A program made the translations under genes and the position numbers. This document shows positions 9,203 to 18,024 of a stretch of 39,189 nucleotides of DNA, one piece after another. This stretch comes from Clostridiales bacterium. GTDB lineage: Bacteria > Bacillota > Clostridia > Peptostreptococcales > Natronincolaceae. The stretch lies in the NCBI GenBank assembly GCA_012519835.1, contig JAAYPJ010000009.1, positions 1-39,189 of the forward strand, read 5' to 3'. Under the pieces are notes generated by a model. The model saw only the letters and a program-made list of their open reading frames with translations. It did no database searches and had not been told where the DNA came from. Within the stretch, counting starts at the first letter, position 1; the number at the start of each line of letters is the position of its first letter.

Positions 9203-11275
9203 ATGAAAATATATGAAGCGAAACACATCAGAAATGTTGCTTTTTTGGGCCATGGAGGTTCCGGCAAAACAACATTGACAGAGGCCATTCTATTTTCCAA
9301 CGGGTTAGTTAATAGAATGGGCAGAATCGAAGATGGAAATACGGTTTCGGATTTCGATAAAGAAGAAACTGCAAGAGGTATATCAATCGGTACATCTTCA
9401 ATTCCCGTAGAATGGCAAGAACATAAAGTTAATATTCTGGATACACCGGGATATTTCGACTTTATAGGCGAGGTGCAGAGCGCTTTAAAGGCTGCCGATG
9501 GGGCAGTTATTTTGGTAGATGCTTCAAACAGCATAGAAGTGGGTACAGAAAAATCATGGGACTTTGTTATAGACAACGAAAAACCCGCATTTATTTTTGT
9601 CAACAAAATGGACCGTGAAAATATTGATTTCGATAAGGTATTAAATGATTTGAAAGAAAAGTTCGGCAATAAGGTCACCCCATTCCAAATCCCACTTGGT
9701 AAAGACGAAGATTTCATAGGTAATATAAATATTATAAAAATGGTTGCCGAAGAATATGACGGGAAAGGTTACACAGAAAAACCTATACCGGAAAGTTTAA
9801 TGGAGCAGGTAAACCCGATTCGTGAAATGTTGCTGGAATCCGTTGCTGAAAGCGACGAGGCCCTGCTGGAAAAATTTTTCGAGGGCGAAGCCTTTACAGA
9901 ACAAGAAATTCAGGAAGGCTTGAGAAAGGGCATTATAAGCGGAGACATAGTTCCTGTTTTATGTGGTTCCTCTGCTAAAAATATAGGTACCCACTCCCTG
10001 TTGGATATGCTGGTACATTATTCACCGTCACCGGCGGATATGCCGGTAAGGGAGGGCTATAACCCGAGAAACAGGGATGAAATTATTGAAAGAAGCCCGG
10101 AACCGGATGAACCCTTCTCGGCACAGGTGTTTAAAACAATTGTCGACCCCTATGTGGGTAAAATATCCCTTTTGAAAATTAAATCCGGTAAACTCACATT
10201 AGATATGGAGGTACTGAATACAAATAAAGATAGAAGAGAAAAAGTCGGTTCCCTATTTGTGCTGAGAGGAAAAAATCAAATTGAAATAGCAGAAGCATTT
10301 GCAGGGGATATTGTATCTATTGCCAAGCTCCAGTATACCAGTACAGGAGATACGCTATGCAGTGTAAACGATCCCATTATATACAGCGGTATAGATTTTG
10401 TAAAACCTCAACTTGCTTTGAGTATCGAGCCTAAATCAAAGGGGGATGAAGAAAAAATCAGCTCCGGACTTCAGCGTCTGGCAGAGGAAGATCCCTCCTT
10501 CTATTTTGAGAGAAATCAGGAAGTAAGACAGACCCTTATTTTCGGACAGGGAGAACTGCATATCAATATAATTACAAGTAAACTGAAGAACAAGTTCGGT
10601 GTAGATGTTGAGCTCAAGGATCCCAAGGTGCCTTATCGTGAAACCATCAAAGGCAAATCCGATGTTCAAGGAAGGCATAAAAAGCAGTCGGGAGGACATG
10701 GACAGTACGGTGATGTCAAAATCCGTTTTGAACCCGCTGCTACCGACTTCGAATTTGAAGAAGAAATTTTCGGCGGATCGGTTCCAAAGTCCTATATACC
10801 GGCAGTGGAAAAAGGTCTGAGAGAGTGTCTGGAATCAGGCGTACTTGCGGGATATCCCGTTGTTAATGTTAAAGCTGTGCTATATGACGGTTCTTACCAT
10901 GAGGTTGACTCCTCGGAGATGGCTTTTAAGATTGCAGCATCGATAGCATTTAAAAAAGGAATAGAAACAGCCAACCCGGTATTACTGGAACCCATTGTAA
11001 AGGTTGATGTTATGGTGCCTGAGGAATATATGGGTGATGTGATGGGTGATTTAAACAAGCGCAGGGGCAGAATTTTGGGTATGGAGCCACAGCCCAAAGG
11101 AATGCAATTAGTAGTCGCGGAGGCCCCGCAATCTGAAATGTTTAAATATGCTACAGACTTGAGATCAATGACCCAAGCCAGGGGCAGTTTCACCATGGAA
11201 TTTGCGAGATATGAGGAAGCACCTCAATCGATAAGCGAAAAAGTGATAGAAGCCGCAAAAGAAGAAGATAAATAA
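9203..11275 (+). CDS. Elongation factor G-like GTPase (EF-G2 type paralogue)
   Basis: A 690-residue five-domain EF-G relative. The G domain has G1 GHGGSGKTT at 16-24 and NKMD at 134-137. G3 reads DTPGYFDF (80-87), so the catalytic His of the usual DTPGHVDF is Tyr at position 84. Domain IV (YRETIKGKSDVQGRHKKQSGGHGQYG) and domain V are complete. These changes match the EF-G-like paralogue clade (FusA2 / Thermotoga and Thermus EF-G-2 type), not the housekeeping EF-G encoded next to rpsG. A role in translocation, recycling or stress is unknown. A GAGGAGGAAAGG site precedes the ATG. It is transcribed alone and converges on nrdJ. Confidence 0.93.
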   Translation: MKIYEAKHIRNVAFLGHGGSGKTTLTEAILFSNGLVNRMGRIEDGNTVSDFDKEETARGISIGTSSIPVEWQEHKVNILDTPGYFDFIGEVQSALKAADGAVILVDASNSIEVGTEKSWDFVIDNEKPAFIFVNKMDRENIDFDKVLNDLKEKFGNKVTPFQIPLGKDEDFIGNINIIKMVAEEYDGKGYTEKPIPESLMEQVNPIREMLLESVAESDEALLEKFFEGEAFTEQEIQEGLRKGIISGDIVPVLCGSSAKNIGTHSLLDMLVHYSPSPADMPVREGYNPRNRDEIIERSPEPDEPFSAQVFKTIVDPYVGKISLLKIKSGKLTLDMEVLNTNKDRREKVGSLFVLRGKNQIEIAEAFAGDIVSIAKLQYTSTGDTLCSVNDPIIYSGIDFVKPQLALSIEPKSKGDEEKISSGLQRLAEEDPSFYFERNQEVRQTLIFGQGELHINIITSKLKNKFGVDVELKDPKVPYRETIKGKSDVQGRHKKQSGGHGQYGDVKIRFEPAATDFEFEEEIFGGSVPKSYIPAVEKGLRECLESGVLAGYPVVNVKAVLYDGSYHEVDSSEMAFKIAASIAFKKGIETANPVLLEPIVKVDVMVPEEYMGDVMGDLNKRRGRILGMEPQPKGMQLVVAEAPQSEMFKYATDLRSMTQARGSFTMEFARYEEAPQSISEKVIEAAKEEDK

Positions 11276-11280
11276 ATTAA

Positions 11281-11310
11281 ATGCACCGGGGATTGTCTCC
11301 GGTGCATTTT
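11281..11310. terminator. Bidirectional terminator between the EF-G paralogue and nrdJ
   Basis: A 9-bp stem ATGCACCGG/CCGGTGCAT followed by TTTTATATT on the plus strand, and by TTTAATTTATTTA on the minus strand. It lies between convergent stops at 11275 and 11318 and can serve both genes. Confidence 0.9.
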
Positions 11311-11317
11311 ATATTCT

Positions 11318-13681
11318 CTATCGTACAGGACAAATGCCGTTATCACAATTACAACCGTTGCCGCCGCCTGCAGTTAGATTTACCTCGTGCTCCTCGTATT
11401 TACTAATCAATGAAGGAATAAAAGGTTTCATCTCTTTCTTCCTTCTGTTATATTCTTCCTCATCAATCGCCTCATAGGGCAACAATTGATAAAAGTTGTC
11501 TTCCAAGGCCAAAAATGAAACCGCAACAACATCGTCCCAATTTTGCCATATCCATTCTTCGACCATTGTCCATTCATGTTCTCTCACATGCACGGTTATA
11601 GAACAATTATGGTCAACATAGTTGTCCATAAATAGCTTATAATTCTCCAACTGTTCTATTGCGGTGGCATCATATTTTGTCTTCCCCGCCGGCGCTTTTA
11701 TCGGAAATTCCACCACCTTTGTAGCACATGTCTTCCAATCTTGGCCGATTTCCGGGTAAACCGGGTATCCCAAATCTTCACATACCTTTACCAGCGGATC
11801 ACTGGAACTGATCCTTATTCTCCTTATATAATAGGGGGAATGTGAATAATGGACACCACTGGACACGGTGGGTAACTGGCTCAATGTGCCTTCCGGTTTC
11901 ACGGTAGTCACCAATAAAGGGATGTTTTGTCCGATTTCCTTAGCATATATGTCCACCTCTTCCCGTGCTGTCTTTCTCAACATATCCAATATGTCGGCTT
12001 CTTCCTCCCTGGACATATTAGTCGCATTGACCATGTCCTGCCACCCGGTCAAGGAACAGCCCACCAGCTTATCCCTCTGCTGTATTTTATCCCAATTATG
12101 CAGTTCAAGTTCCACACAGGTCATTCTATATCCGGCCCTAACGGATAATCTTTGGGCTTCTAAAAGGCTGTCCATGTCTAATGTCCTGTCTTCACCCACA
12201 AATGCCAACACATTTACTGTGGTTAAATTGCACAGTCCCCTTGAGTCCAACAATATCTCTCCGCAGGGATTTACACCCTGCATATTAGGTCTTCTCTTTG
12301 ATGCGGCCTCCGCGTTAACCCACCCGGGCTCTCCCGAATAGCGCATCTGCTGTATCTGCCAATGAAGCTTTTCGCGACTCGGCTTTTCGGTATAATAAAT
12401 TGAATTGTTGCTCATCTGCCTATGCACAATATTTTGGTCGACTATCCATTGTCCGTCGATTTGATTATATAAATTGGATTTGGCTTCTATACTTTCCCTA
12501 TCGTCAGGATCGATTAAAATCATTTCAGCCGTGCGCCTGACGCCACCCACTACAACGTTTTCACCGATAATATTGGCAATATCCAGACAGTGGATAGGTC
12601 TCAGTTTTGTCTTTTTAAAACCGTTCATTTTTCTGCTGTTTTTTATTATTCTGTCTATTTTATAAAACATATTCTTTAGACTTGAATGTCCACTAGCTGT
12701 CCCGCCAAAGGTTTTTAACCTTTCCCCCTTCGGCCTGACATGATCATAATTTATAATAATTGTCTTGATATTCCTGTACTCATTGCTATACAACAATTTA
12801 AAGAAAAAATCCAAAGATTGTACCCAGCCCTCCTTACTGTCCCCCACGGTAATTTTGACAGTATTATTATGTGTGAAATGAAAACTGGTGTTGTCTTCCC
12901 TTGCATCATGAGGCATGGGTGTATAATCTTTATGTATGATTTCATAATCAACCCTCAGTTCTGGAAGGTTTTTTATATCATTCTTCAAAACCCTGACACC
13001 TACTCCTGAACCGAGCATCAGTAAATAAAAAAGCTCCCTGAATGCTTCAAAACTATCTATAACCAAAAAAGAACAGTTATAATTAGCCATGGGATGATTT
13101 TCAGTAACAGCTGTTCCCCCCACCCAGAATGTTCTGCCGGACAAAAATTGTCTGAGGTTATAGATATTATCAAATAATTTTTCCGCTTCTTCTCTCCTTG
13201 TGGGTACCAGACTGCAATTATATTCAACCGCCCTTCTGACAGTCTCCCACCAATATTCCCTTCTTCTCTGATCAGGTAACCATCTGGAGTATGTACGATA
13301 ATATACGAAATTACCTAATTGATTTAAAGGAGATAACTGATGTTTATACTTGCTGACAAATTCGTCTGTCAATAGGGTCCCGGCACCTTTCTTAGGCATA
13401 CTTCTTAATTTGGCCCTTTCATTTCTGTAGATAATATAACGCTTAGCTACGTCCTTTCTATCCGAAGACATCAGTTTCATTTCTATAATATCCTGTATCT
13501 CTTCCACATGCATGGGCCCCGTTTGGTTTCTTATCTTCTCACCGATTTCCTCCGCGATCCGTGCACTCAGCCCCTCATCTATACCTCCCTTGGTTTCCGC
13601 CATCGCTTTGTTGATCGCGTTTACAATTTTAGTTAAATCGAGATCCACTTTTCTCCCGTCCCGCTTTATAACTTGAACCAT
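11318..13681 (-). CDS. nrdJ: Adenosylcobalamin-dependent ribonucleoside-triphosphate reductase (class II)
   Basis: Reduces ribonucleoside triphosphates to dNTPs using a cobalamin-generated thiyl radical, with no oxygen requirement. The 787-residue protein has an N-terminal ATP-cone (VIKRDGRKVDLDLTKIV, about 1-90). The Lactobacillus-RTPR-like catalytic barrel follows: the C203 of NYNCSF and C484 would form the active-site disulfide, C473 in NPCGEI would carry the radical, and E475 is the partner acid. The C-terminal tail has C779-X4-C784, the swinging re-reduction pair. The ATG at 13681 has AAGGAGAAG 8 nt upstream. No B12 riboswitch is seen upstream; a thioredoxin-like gene lies immediately upstream. 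Confidence 0.95.
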   Translation of the reverse strand: MVQVIKRDGRKVDLDLTKIVNAINKAMAETKGGIDEGLSARIAEEIGEKIRNQTGPMHVEEIQDIIEMKLMSSDRKDVAKRYIIYRNERAKLRSMPKKGAGTLLTDEFVSKYKHQLSPLNQLGNFVYYRTYSRWLPDQRRREYWWETVRRAVEYNCSLVPTRREEAEKLFDNIYNLRQFLSGRTFWVGGTAVTENHPMANYNCSFLVIDSFEAFRELFYLLMLGSGVGVRVLKNDIKNLPELRVDYEIIHKDYTPMPHDAREDNTSFHFTHNNTVKITVGDSKEGWVQSLDFFFKLLYSNEYRNIKTIIINYDHVRPKGERLKTFGGTASGHSSLKNMFYKIDRIIKNSRKMNGFKKTKLRPIHCLDIANIIGENVVVGGVRRTAEMILIDPDDRESIEAKSNLYNQIDGQWIVDQNIVHRQMSNNSIYYTEKPSREKLHWQIQQMRYSGEPGWVNAEAASKRRPNMQGVNPCGEILLDSRGLCNLTTVNVLAFVGEDRTLDMDSLLEAQRLSVRAGYRMTCVELELHNWDKIQQRDKLVGCSLTGWQDMVNATNMSREEEADILDMLRKTAREEVDIYAKEIGQNIPLLVTTVKPEGTLSQLPTVSSGVHYSHSPYYIRRIRISSSDPLVKVCEDLGYPVYPEIGQDWKTCATKVVEFPIKAPAGKTKYDATAIEQLENYKLFMDNYVDHNCSITVHVREHEWTMVEEWIWQNWDDVVAVSFLALEDNFYQLLPYEAIDEEEYNRRKKEMKPFIPSLISKYEEHEVNLTAGGGNGCNCDNGICPVR

Positions 13682-13777
13682 CAAAATCTTCTCCTTGTTC
13701 CCATCTCTTTTCGTTTCATCAAAACAATCCTTTTATATCCCCCTCAAAACCCTTTGTCGTCCAACTCTTTGATTGGG

Positions 13778-14287
13778 CTATTTTTTTGTTATAATATCGA
13801 CAATCTCCTTTATAGTTTCGTCGACGTATTCCCCTTTTTGGTATTTACGTTTCGCTACGACTACTTCAACCTGGTTGCCCTTGCTTATGATACTATCGAG
13901 TATTTTGGGATTTTCAACAAAGGCTCCTATTTCCTCAAATTTGTCGTTTAGAATAATAAATGTGGGAATTTTAAGTTTAGTGTCTGTTTTATAATTCCCC
14001 ATATACTTTTCATTATCCTCTTTGGGCAAAATTCTGAACATGATATTGGGATTGATATCATTTATTTTTTTGAGTGCGGGTAAATTTATAATGCAATCGG
14101 AACACCATAATTCAGCAAAAGCTAATATGTATATCGACTCGTCTATCGATTTAATTTCATTAAATAATTCTTCATCAATTTCAATTCCATCATATATTTC
14201 TAACAATTTTTCCATATTTACGTCGTGACCTTCAGGGGCGAACATTTCAAAGGACTCCCCATTTTTGAATAATTGCTGCAAACTCAT
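13778..14287 (-). CDS. Thioredoxin family protein (Thioredoxin_9-like)
   Basis: A 169-residue protein with a WCSDC active site at 61-65 (CXXC thiol redox centre), preceded by a helical N-terminal region and followed by KIPTFIILNDK, the cis-proline segment of a thioredoxin fold. The extended N-terminus and WCSDC fit the Thioredoxin_9 family. It lies 96 nt upstream of nrdJ in the same direction, so a role in reducing the reductase tail is plausible but unproven. I chose the ATG at 14287, preceded by GGGGGAAAGG; a GTG eight codons earlier is possible. Its own extended -10 promoter lies just upstream. Confidence 0.82.
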   Translation of the reverse strand: MSLQQLFKNGESFEMFAPEGHDVNMEKLLEIYDGIEIDEELFNEIKSIDESIYILAFAELWCSDCIINLPALKKINDINPNIMFRILPKEDNEKYMGNYKTDTKLKIPTFIILNDKFEEIGAFVENPKILDSIISKGNQVEVVVAKRKYQKGEYVDETIKEIVDIITKK

Positions 14288-14324
14288 ACCTTTCCCCCCC
14301 AGTATTTTCACAGCTATTTGTATT

Positions 14325-14333
14325 ATTATACCA
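14325..14333 (-). promoter_or_regulatory. Extended -10 promoter for the thioredoxin-like gene
   Basis: TGGTATAAT on the minus strand is an exact TGn extended -10 element about 38 nt upstream of the ATG. No good -35 is present, which extended -10 promoters tolerate. Confidence 0.55.
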
Positions 14334-14382
14334 CTATTCTATTTTATATTCTATTTTAAATTTAAGGCGAATAATTGAATAG

Positions 14383-14635
14383 CGGTTAAACGTTACAGTT
14401 CACACCCCAACCCATGCGCAGCCAACCAAATGTGCAAAATTTCAATTAATGTACGAATTTTACGAGATTTATCCCAATTCATACCACATTTACAACGTAT
14501 TAGCTTATAATTCATGCAATAGTCTTTATTATGTTGTATATTTGCTGTATACATAGGAATTACTTGAAATTTTGCACAGTCTGCTATTGGCAGGGAAGCA
14601 TTTTGGTAGCAGGGTGTGAACAGTAACGGTTAAAC
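14383..14635. mobile_element. MITE-like element with 9-bp target duplication
   Basis: A 235-bp insert (about 14392-14626) is flanked by direct 9-bp repeats CGGTTAAAC at 14383-14391 and 14627-14635. Its ends are inverted repeats (TTACAGTTCACACCC against TTACTGTTCACACCC). An inner inverted pair TGTGCAAAATTTCAA is exact. No transposase frame fits inside, so it would be mobilised in trans. The parent family is not identified; a 9-bp duplication is compatible with IS256-like elements among others. It accounts for most of the 358-bp spacer between the thioredoxin-like gene and the lysS terminator. Confidence 0.75.
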
Positions 14636-14669
14636 AGCTAAGTGTCGGATCAGATTATAAGCATTTGTT

Positions 14670-14700
14670 AAAAAAACACCGGGAACGATTCTCCCGGTGC
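14670..14700 (-). terminator. Terminator of the greA-lysS transcript
   Basis: On the minus strand CACCGGG, a loop, CCCGGTG, then seven Us; 13 nt past the lysS stop. Confidence 0.93.
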
Positions 14701-14712
14701 TTATGTTAGTGT

Positions 14713-16203
14713 TCAATCCCTATTTTCTTCACTCATCGGTTTCATTGTAGGAAATAATAATACATCACGGATGGACGGAGAATCTGTCAACAGCATTATT
14801 ACCCTGTCTACCCCTATCCCCAATCCGCCCGTAGGCGGTAATCCTACTTCCAAAGCATTTAAAAAATCTTCATCCAGCATATGTGCCTCCTCATCGCCGG
14901 CTTCACGTTGTGCCAATTGTTCCATAAACCTCTTGCGCTGATCGAGGGGGTCGTTGAGCTCCGAAAAGGCATTTGCAACCTCCCATGTATTAATAAAGGC
15001 CTCAAACCGATTTGTTAGTTCCGGATTGTCCGGATTTCGTTTTGCTAAAGGTGATACTTCCACCGGATACTGCGTTATAAAAATAGGCTGGACTAAATGT
15101 TTTTCAACATATTTCTCGAATACTTCACTGATGATATGGCCTCTTTTCATTTCGGGTTTGATTTCGATTCCTAAATCCTTACCTATTTCAATCGCTTCAT
15201 CATCGGTTTTGATATGATTAAAATCCACATCTGCGTATTTTTTACATGCATCTATCATTGTCATCCTGTCCCATGGAGGAGTTAGGTCCAGGTTTTGGCC
15301 CTGGTAATTAATTTTAGTAGTACCCAGAGCTTTCTCGGCAGCATAAGCTATTATATTTTCGGTGATTTCCATCATATCATTATAATCCGCATAAGCCCTA
15401 TAGAGCTCGATGCTTGTAAATTCAGGGTTGTGTTTGATAGACATACCTTCATTTCTGAACATTCTACCCATCTCATATACCTTGTCAAATCCCCCGATTA
15501 TTAACCTTTTTAAAAATAGCTCATTTGCAATCCGCAAGTACATATCAATATCCAAGGTATTATGGTGTGTAACAAAAGGTCTGGCGTTAGCCCCCCCGGC
15601 TATAGTACCCAATATCGGGGTTTCTACTTCCAGATACCCCTTATTATCCAAGTATTCCCTTATGGCCTTGATTATCTTGGATCGGACAACAAAGGTTTCT
15701 TTTACCTCCGGGTTGACTATCAAATCCGTGTATCTCTGTCTGTATCTCAAATCATGATCCTTCAACCCATGCCATTTTTCCGGTAAAATTTGAATCGATT
15801 TTGTAAGCAGGCGGATTTTATCCGCCCTTACCGAAATTTCTCCTTTTTTCGTCCTAAAAACCTCTCCTCTTACCTCCAGGATGTCCCCTATATCATAGGT
15901 AGTAAATAGTTCGTAATCCTCTTTGCCTATTCGGTCTTGTCTCACATACGACTGAATTTGGCCACAGCTATCCTGAATGTTGATAAAACTCGTCTTGCCA
16001 TGGCCGCGCTTGGCCATTATACGCCCTGCAACTGTTACCCCACTGCCTTCTAACTGTTCAAATTCATCCTTTATCTGCCTACTATAATGGGTAACATAAA
16101 CCTTTTCTATTTGAAAGGGATCTTTTCCTATACTTTTTAAATGTTTTAACTTGTCTATACGAATTTTGATCAATTCATTCAAGCCCTGTTCTTCATTTGT
16201 CAT
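14713..16203 (-). CDS. lysS: Lysyl-tRNA synthetase, class II
   Basis: Charges tRNA-Lys. The 496-residue length is normal. An N-terminal OB-fold anticodon domain (about 55-155, [18 protein letters not shown]) precedes the class II core: motif 1 [17 protein letters not shown], motif 2 [20 protein letters not shown], and motif 3 [13 protein letters not shown]. It lies 14 nt after the greA stop and forms a greA-lysS pair, a common Firmicute arrangement. No T-box for lysine is visible. Confidence 0.98.
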   Translation of the reverse strand: MTNEEQGLNELIKIRIDKLKHLKSIGKDPFQIEKVYVTHYSRQIKDEFEQLEGSGVTVAGRIMAKRGHGKTSFINIQDSCGQIQSYVRQDRIGKEDYELFTTYDIGDILEVRGEVFRTKKGEISVRADKIRLLTKSIQILPEKWHGLKDHDLRYRQRYTDLIVNPEVKETFVVRSKIIKAIREYLDNKGYLEVETPILGTIAGGANARPFVTHHNTLDIDMYLRIANELFLKRLIIGGFDKVYEMGRMFRNEGMSIKHNPEFTSIELYRAYADYNDMMEITENIIAYAAEKALGTTKINYQGQNLDLTPPWDRMTMIDACKKYADVDFNHIKTDDEAIEIGKDLGIEIKPEMKRGHIISEVFEKYVEKHLVQPIFITQYPVEVSPLAKRNPDNPELTNRFEAFINTWEVANAFSELNDPLDQRKRFMEQLAQREAGDEEAHMLDEDFLNALEVGLPPTGGLGIGVDRVIMLLTDSPSIRDVLLFPTMKPMSEENRD

Positions 16204-16217
16204 TAGTTACCCACAAC

Positions 16218-16694
16218 CTATCTTGTAATTTGTAATATCTGATATTTAGTAACTCCATCCGGAATTTGTATCTCTACAATCTCCCCTACCCTAGATCCTA
16301 TCAAAGATTTGCCGACAGGGGACTCATTAGATATTTTAAGTTCATACGGATCCGCCTCAACTGAACCGACTATCATATATTCAACAATTTCGTCAAATTC
16401 CAGATCCTTAACCTGTACAGTTGCTCCTATACTGACAACATCTGTATTAATATCATCCTCATCTATTATTATAGCCCTGCGAAGCATGGCCTCAAGTTTG
16501 TTTATTCTGTCTTCTACCTGGGCTTGCTCGTTTTTAGCCTCGTCATATTCCGAATTTTCACTTATATCTCCAAAAGCAATGGATTGCTTTATCCTCTCAG
16601 CTATTTCTTTTCTTTTCACGGTTTTAAGCATTTCCAATTCATCTTCCAATTTTTTTAGCCCATGAACCGTCAAGACAACTTCCTTATCCACCAT
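16218..16694 (-). CDS. greA: Transcription elongation factor GreA
   Basis: Rescues backtracked RNA polymerase by stimulating transcript cleavage in the secondary channel. The 158-residue length is standard. The N-terminal coiled coil ([17 protein letters not shown], about 8-75) carries the tip acids in [13 protein letters not shown], and the C-terminal FKBP-like domain has [14 protein letters not shown]. The ATG at 16694 has AAGGAGAG upstream; an upstream in-frame extension lacks a site. A 288-nt leader and a perfect consensus promoter lie upstream. Confidence 0.97.
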   Translation of the reverse strand: MVDKEVVLTVHGLKKLEDELEMLKTVKRKEIAERIKQSIAFGDISENSEYDEAKNEQAQVEDRINKLEAMLRRAIIIDEDDINTDVVSIGATVQVKDLEFDEIVEYMIVGSVEADPYELKISNESPVGKSLIGSRVGEIVEIQIPDGVTKYQILQITR

Positions 16695-16837
16695 TATAAT
16701 CTCTCTCCTTGTCTTCAAATAATAGAACCTCAATCCATATGGGTTACCCAATTCCCCATTTAAAGTATTGTTATGATGTTAGTTCATGACATATGTTTCA
16801 TAAACAAAGGCAAGATTCTTCATCTCACCTTGCTCTA

Positions 16838-16871
16838 TTTAAAATGGCTCCCTTATAAGGCCCATTTTAAA
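16838..16871. repeat. Palindromic hairpin in the greA leader
   Basis: Arms TTAAAATGG and CCATTTTAA surround an inner CCTTATAAGG dyad, about 145 nt into the greA leader. It has no U tract. It could be an RNA structure or a protein site. Confidence 0.6.
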
Positions 16872-16988
16872 ACCCTTGTTATTTTATCCCAAATCATCCT
16901 GCGTCATCATCGGTCAATATCCATAATCAGTCACAGTATATACCCTGTTCTCTGATGTCTATTCTATTTAGATAATTATATTTTACAT

Positions 16989-17017
16989 ATTATAAGATAG
17001 TAACTATTAAATGTCAA
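16989..17017 (-). promoter_or_regulatory. Perfect consensus sigma-A promoter for greA-lysS
   Basis: TTGACA (17012-17017), 17-nt spacer, TATAAT (16989-16994) on the minus strand, the exact consensus. The start site near 16982 leaves about 288 nt of untranslated leader before greA. That leader also holds a GCAAG/CTTGC hairpin and the palindrome at 16838-16871; no gene is seen in it. Confidence 0.9.
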
Positions 17018-17037
17018 GTGAAAACCGAGCTTTTGCA

Positions 17038-17961
17038 TTACGTAGCTTTTCCAATTTTATTCAAATATTCTATTCTGGGTTCAAGATCCAGTCTGTCTAA
17101 AATCTCCTCATACTCATTTAATGTCCCTTCTTTTTTGTTTGCTTTAAGAAGGGAGATTACTACACCTTCCATCACGTTAGTGCCAAAGGACCTGCCGTCA
17201 AATTCCGGAGTAGTAGTAACAAACAGACCTACGCCCCTGGCCTTCAGTTGATTTACGTCCTCCTCCGTAACTGTATTTGTGATTATTGCTTTGCCCTTCA
17301 TGTCGGCCGGCATAAACCTTTTGATATAATGAAAGTCTCCTGCCACAACTTCTGCATTATCATAATATTTGGCAAACTTATCATCAATATTTTCATTTTG
17401 TTCCTTCCCTGTAGGGTATAATATGCGAAACGGCAATTGGCAGACAATCGGTGCCGCCACGGCTGCCACCCTGTGCAGGCCCTTTAATGAGTGTATAGGA
17501 ATCTTTATGCCGAGGGCAAACATTAAGTCTCCCAGTAGTATATCAGCACCGCAACGTTCCAAGCTTTCTGCCATGCCGAAACGATCCATCCCGCTGGTAA
17601 CCAACACCTTTTTTCCCGTAAAGTTAATTATGTCATTATTATGTAAATAGTGAATAATCCTTCTCTCTAATGTATTTTTTAAACCTGAACCGTCAACCAC
17701 CGGTGTGACTTTGGCCGCATTTTTAATAGGTAGCGCTGCTCTGATCGTATATGGCCGATCTCCTGCCCATATGTGCAAACTGATGCCGCCCATTCCTATC
17801 GCATCGACCTTGCCATCTATTTTTTCTATCAGCTCAATTGCCTTTTTTATGCTCCCGTCTGTACCGATACGTTCAATAGTAAATTTTTCACCCATTATTT
17901 CAGTTTCAACATAATGGTCTCTTTTGGAGCTGCCAATGCTTACGCTGACCACTTTTTTCAT
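17038..17961 (-). CDS. Uncharacterised protein, often labelled quinate 5-dehydrogenase
   Basis: A 307-residue soluble protein starting MKKVVSVSIGSSKRDHYVE. Similar clostridial proteins are often named quinate 5-dehydrogenase, a label I would not trust. Visible parts are an N-terminal segment with DAIGMGGISLHIWAGDRPY, a Rossmann-like stretch (FTGKKVLVTSGMDRFGMAESLERCGADILLGD split here: KKVLVTSGMDRFGMAESL), and a C-terminal VGLFVTTTPEFDGRSFGTNVMEG. The last resembles the end of a nucleotide-binding fold. Start is supported by AGGAGGT. It lies 63 nt after dusB in the same direction and just upstream of the greA promoter. No substrate can be assigned. Confidence 0.7.
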   Translation of the reverse strand: MKKVVSVSIGSSKRDHYVETEIMGEKFTIERIGTDGSIKKAIELIEKIDGKVDAIGMGGISLHIWAGDRPYTIRAALPIKNAAKVTPVVDGSGLKNTLERRIIHYLHNNDIINFTGKKVLVTSGMDRFGMAESLERCGADILLGDLMFALGIKIPIHSLKGLHRVAAVAAPIVCQLPFRILYPTGKEQNENIDDKFAKYYDNAEVVAGDFHYIKRFMPADMKGKAIITNTVTEEDVNQLKARGVGLFVTTTPEFDGRSFGTNVMEGVVISLLKANKKEGTLNEYEEILDRLDLEPRIEYLNKIGKAT

Positions 17962-18024
17962 TTTAATTACCTCCTAGGTCCGCCGTCCCTATTTTACAGA
18001 TGCGTCGGTACATCCCCTATTTTG

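Noticed and set aside
9154-9717. Minus-strand open frame opposite the EF-G paralogue
   Set aside because: Antisense shadow of a well-supported gene with no ribosome site or family match.
13682-13777. Possible cobalamin riboswitch before the B12-dependent reductase
   Set aside because: The spacer is only 96 nt and lacks the B12-box core; the reductase is preceded closely by the thioredoxin-like gene.
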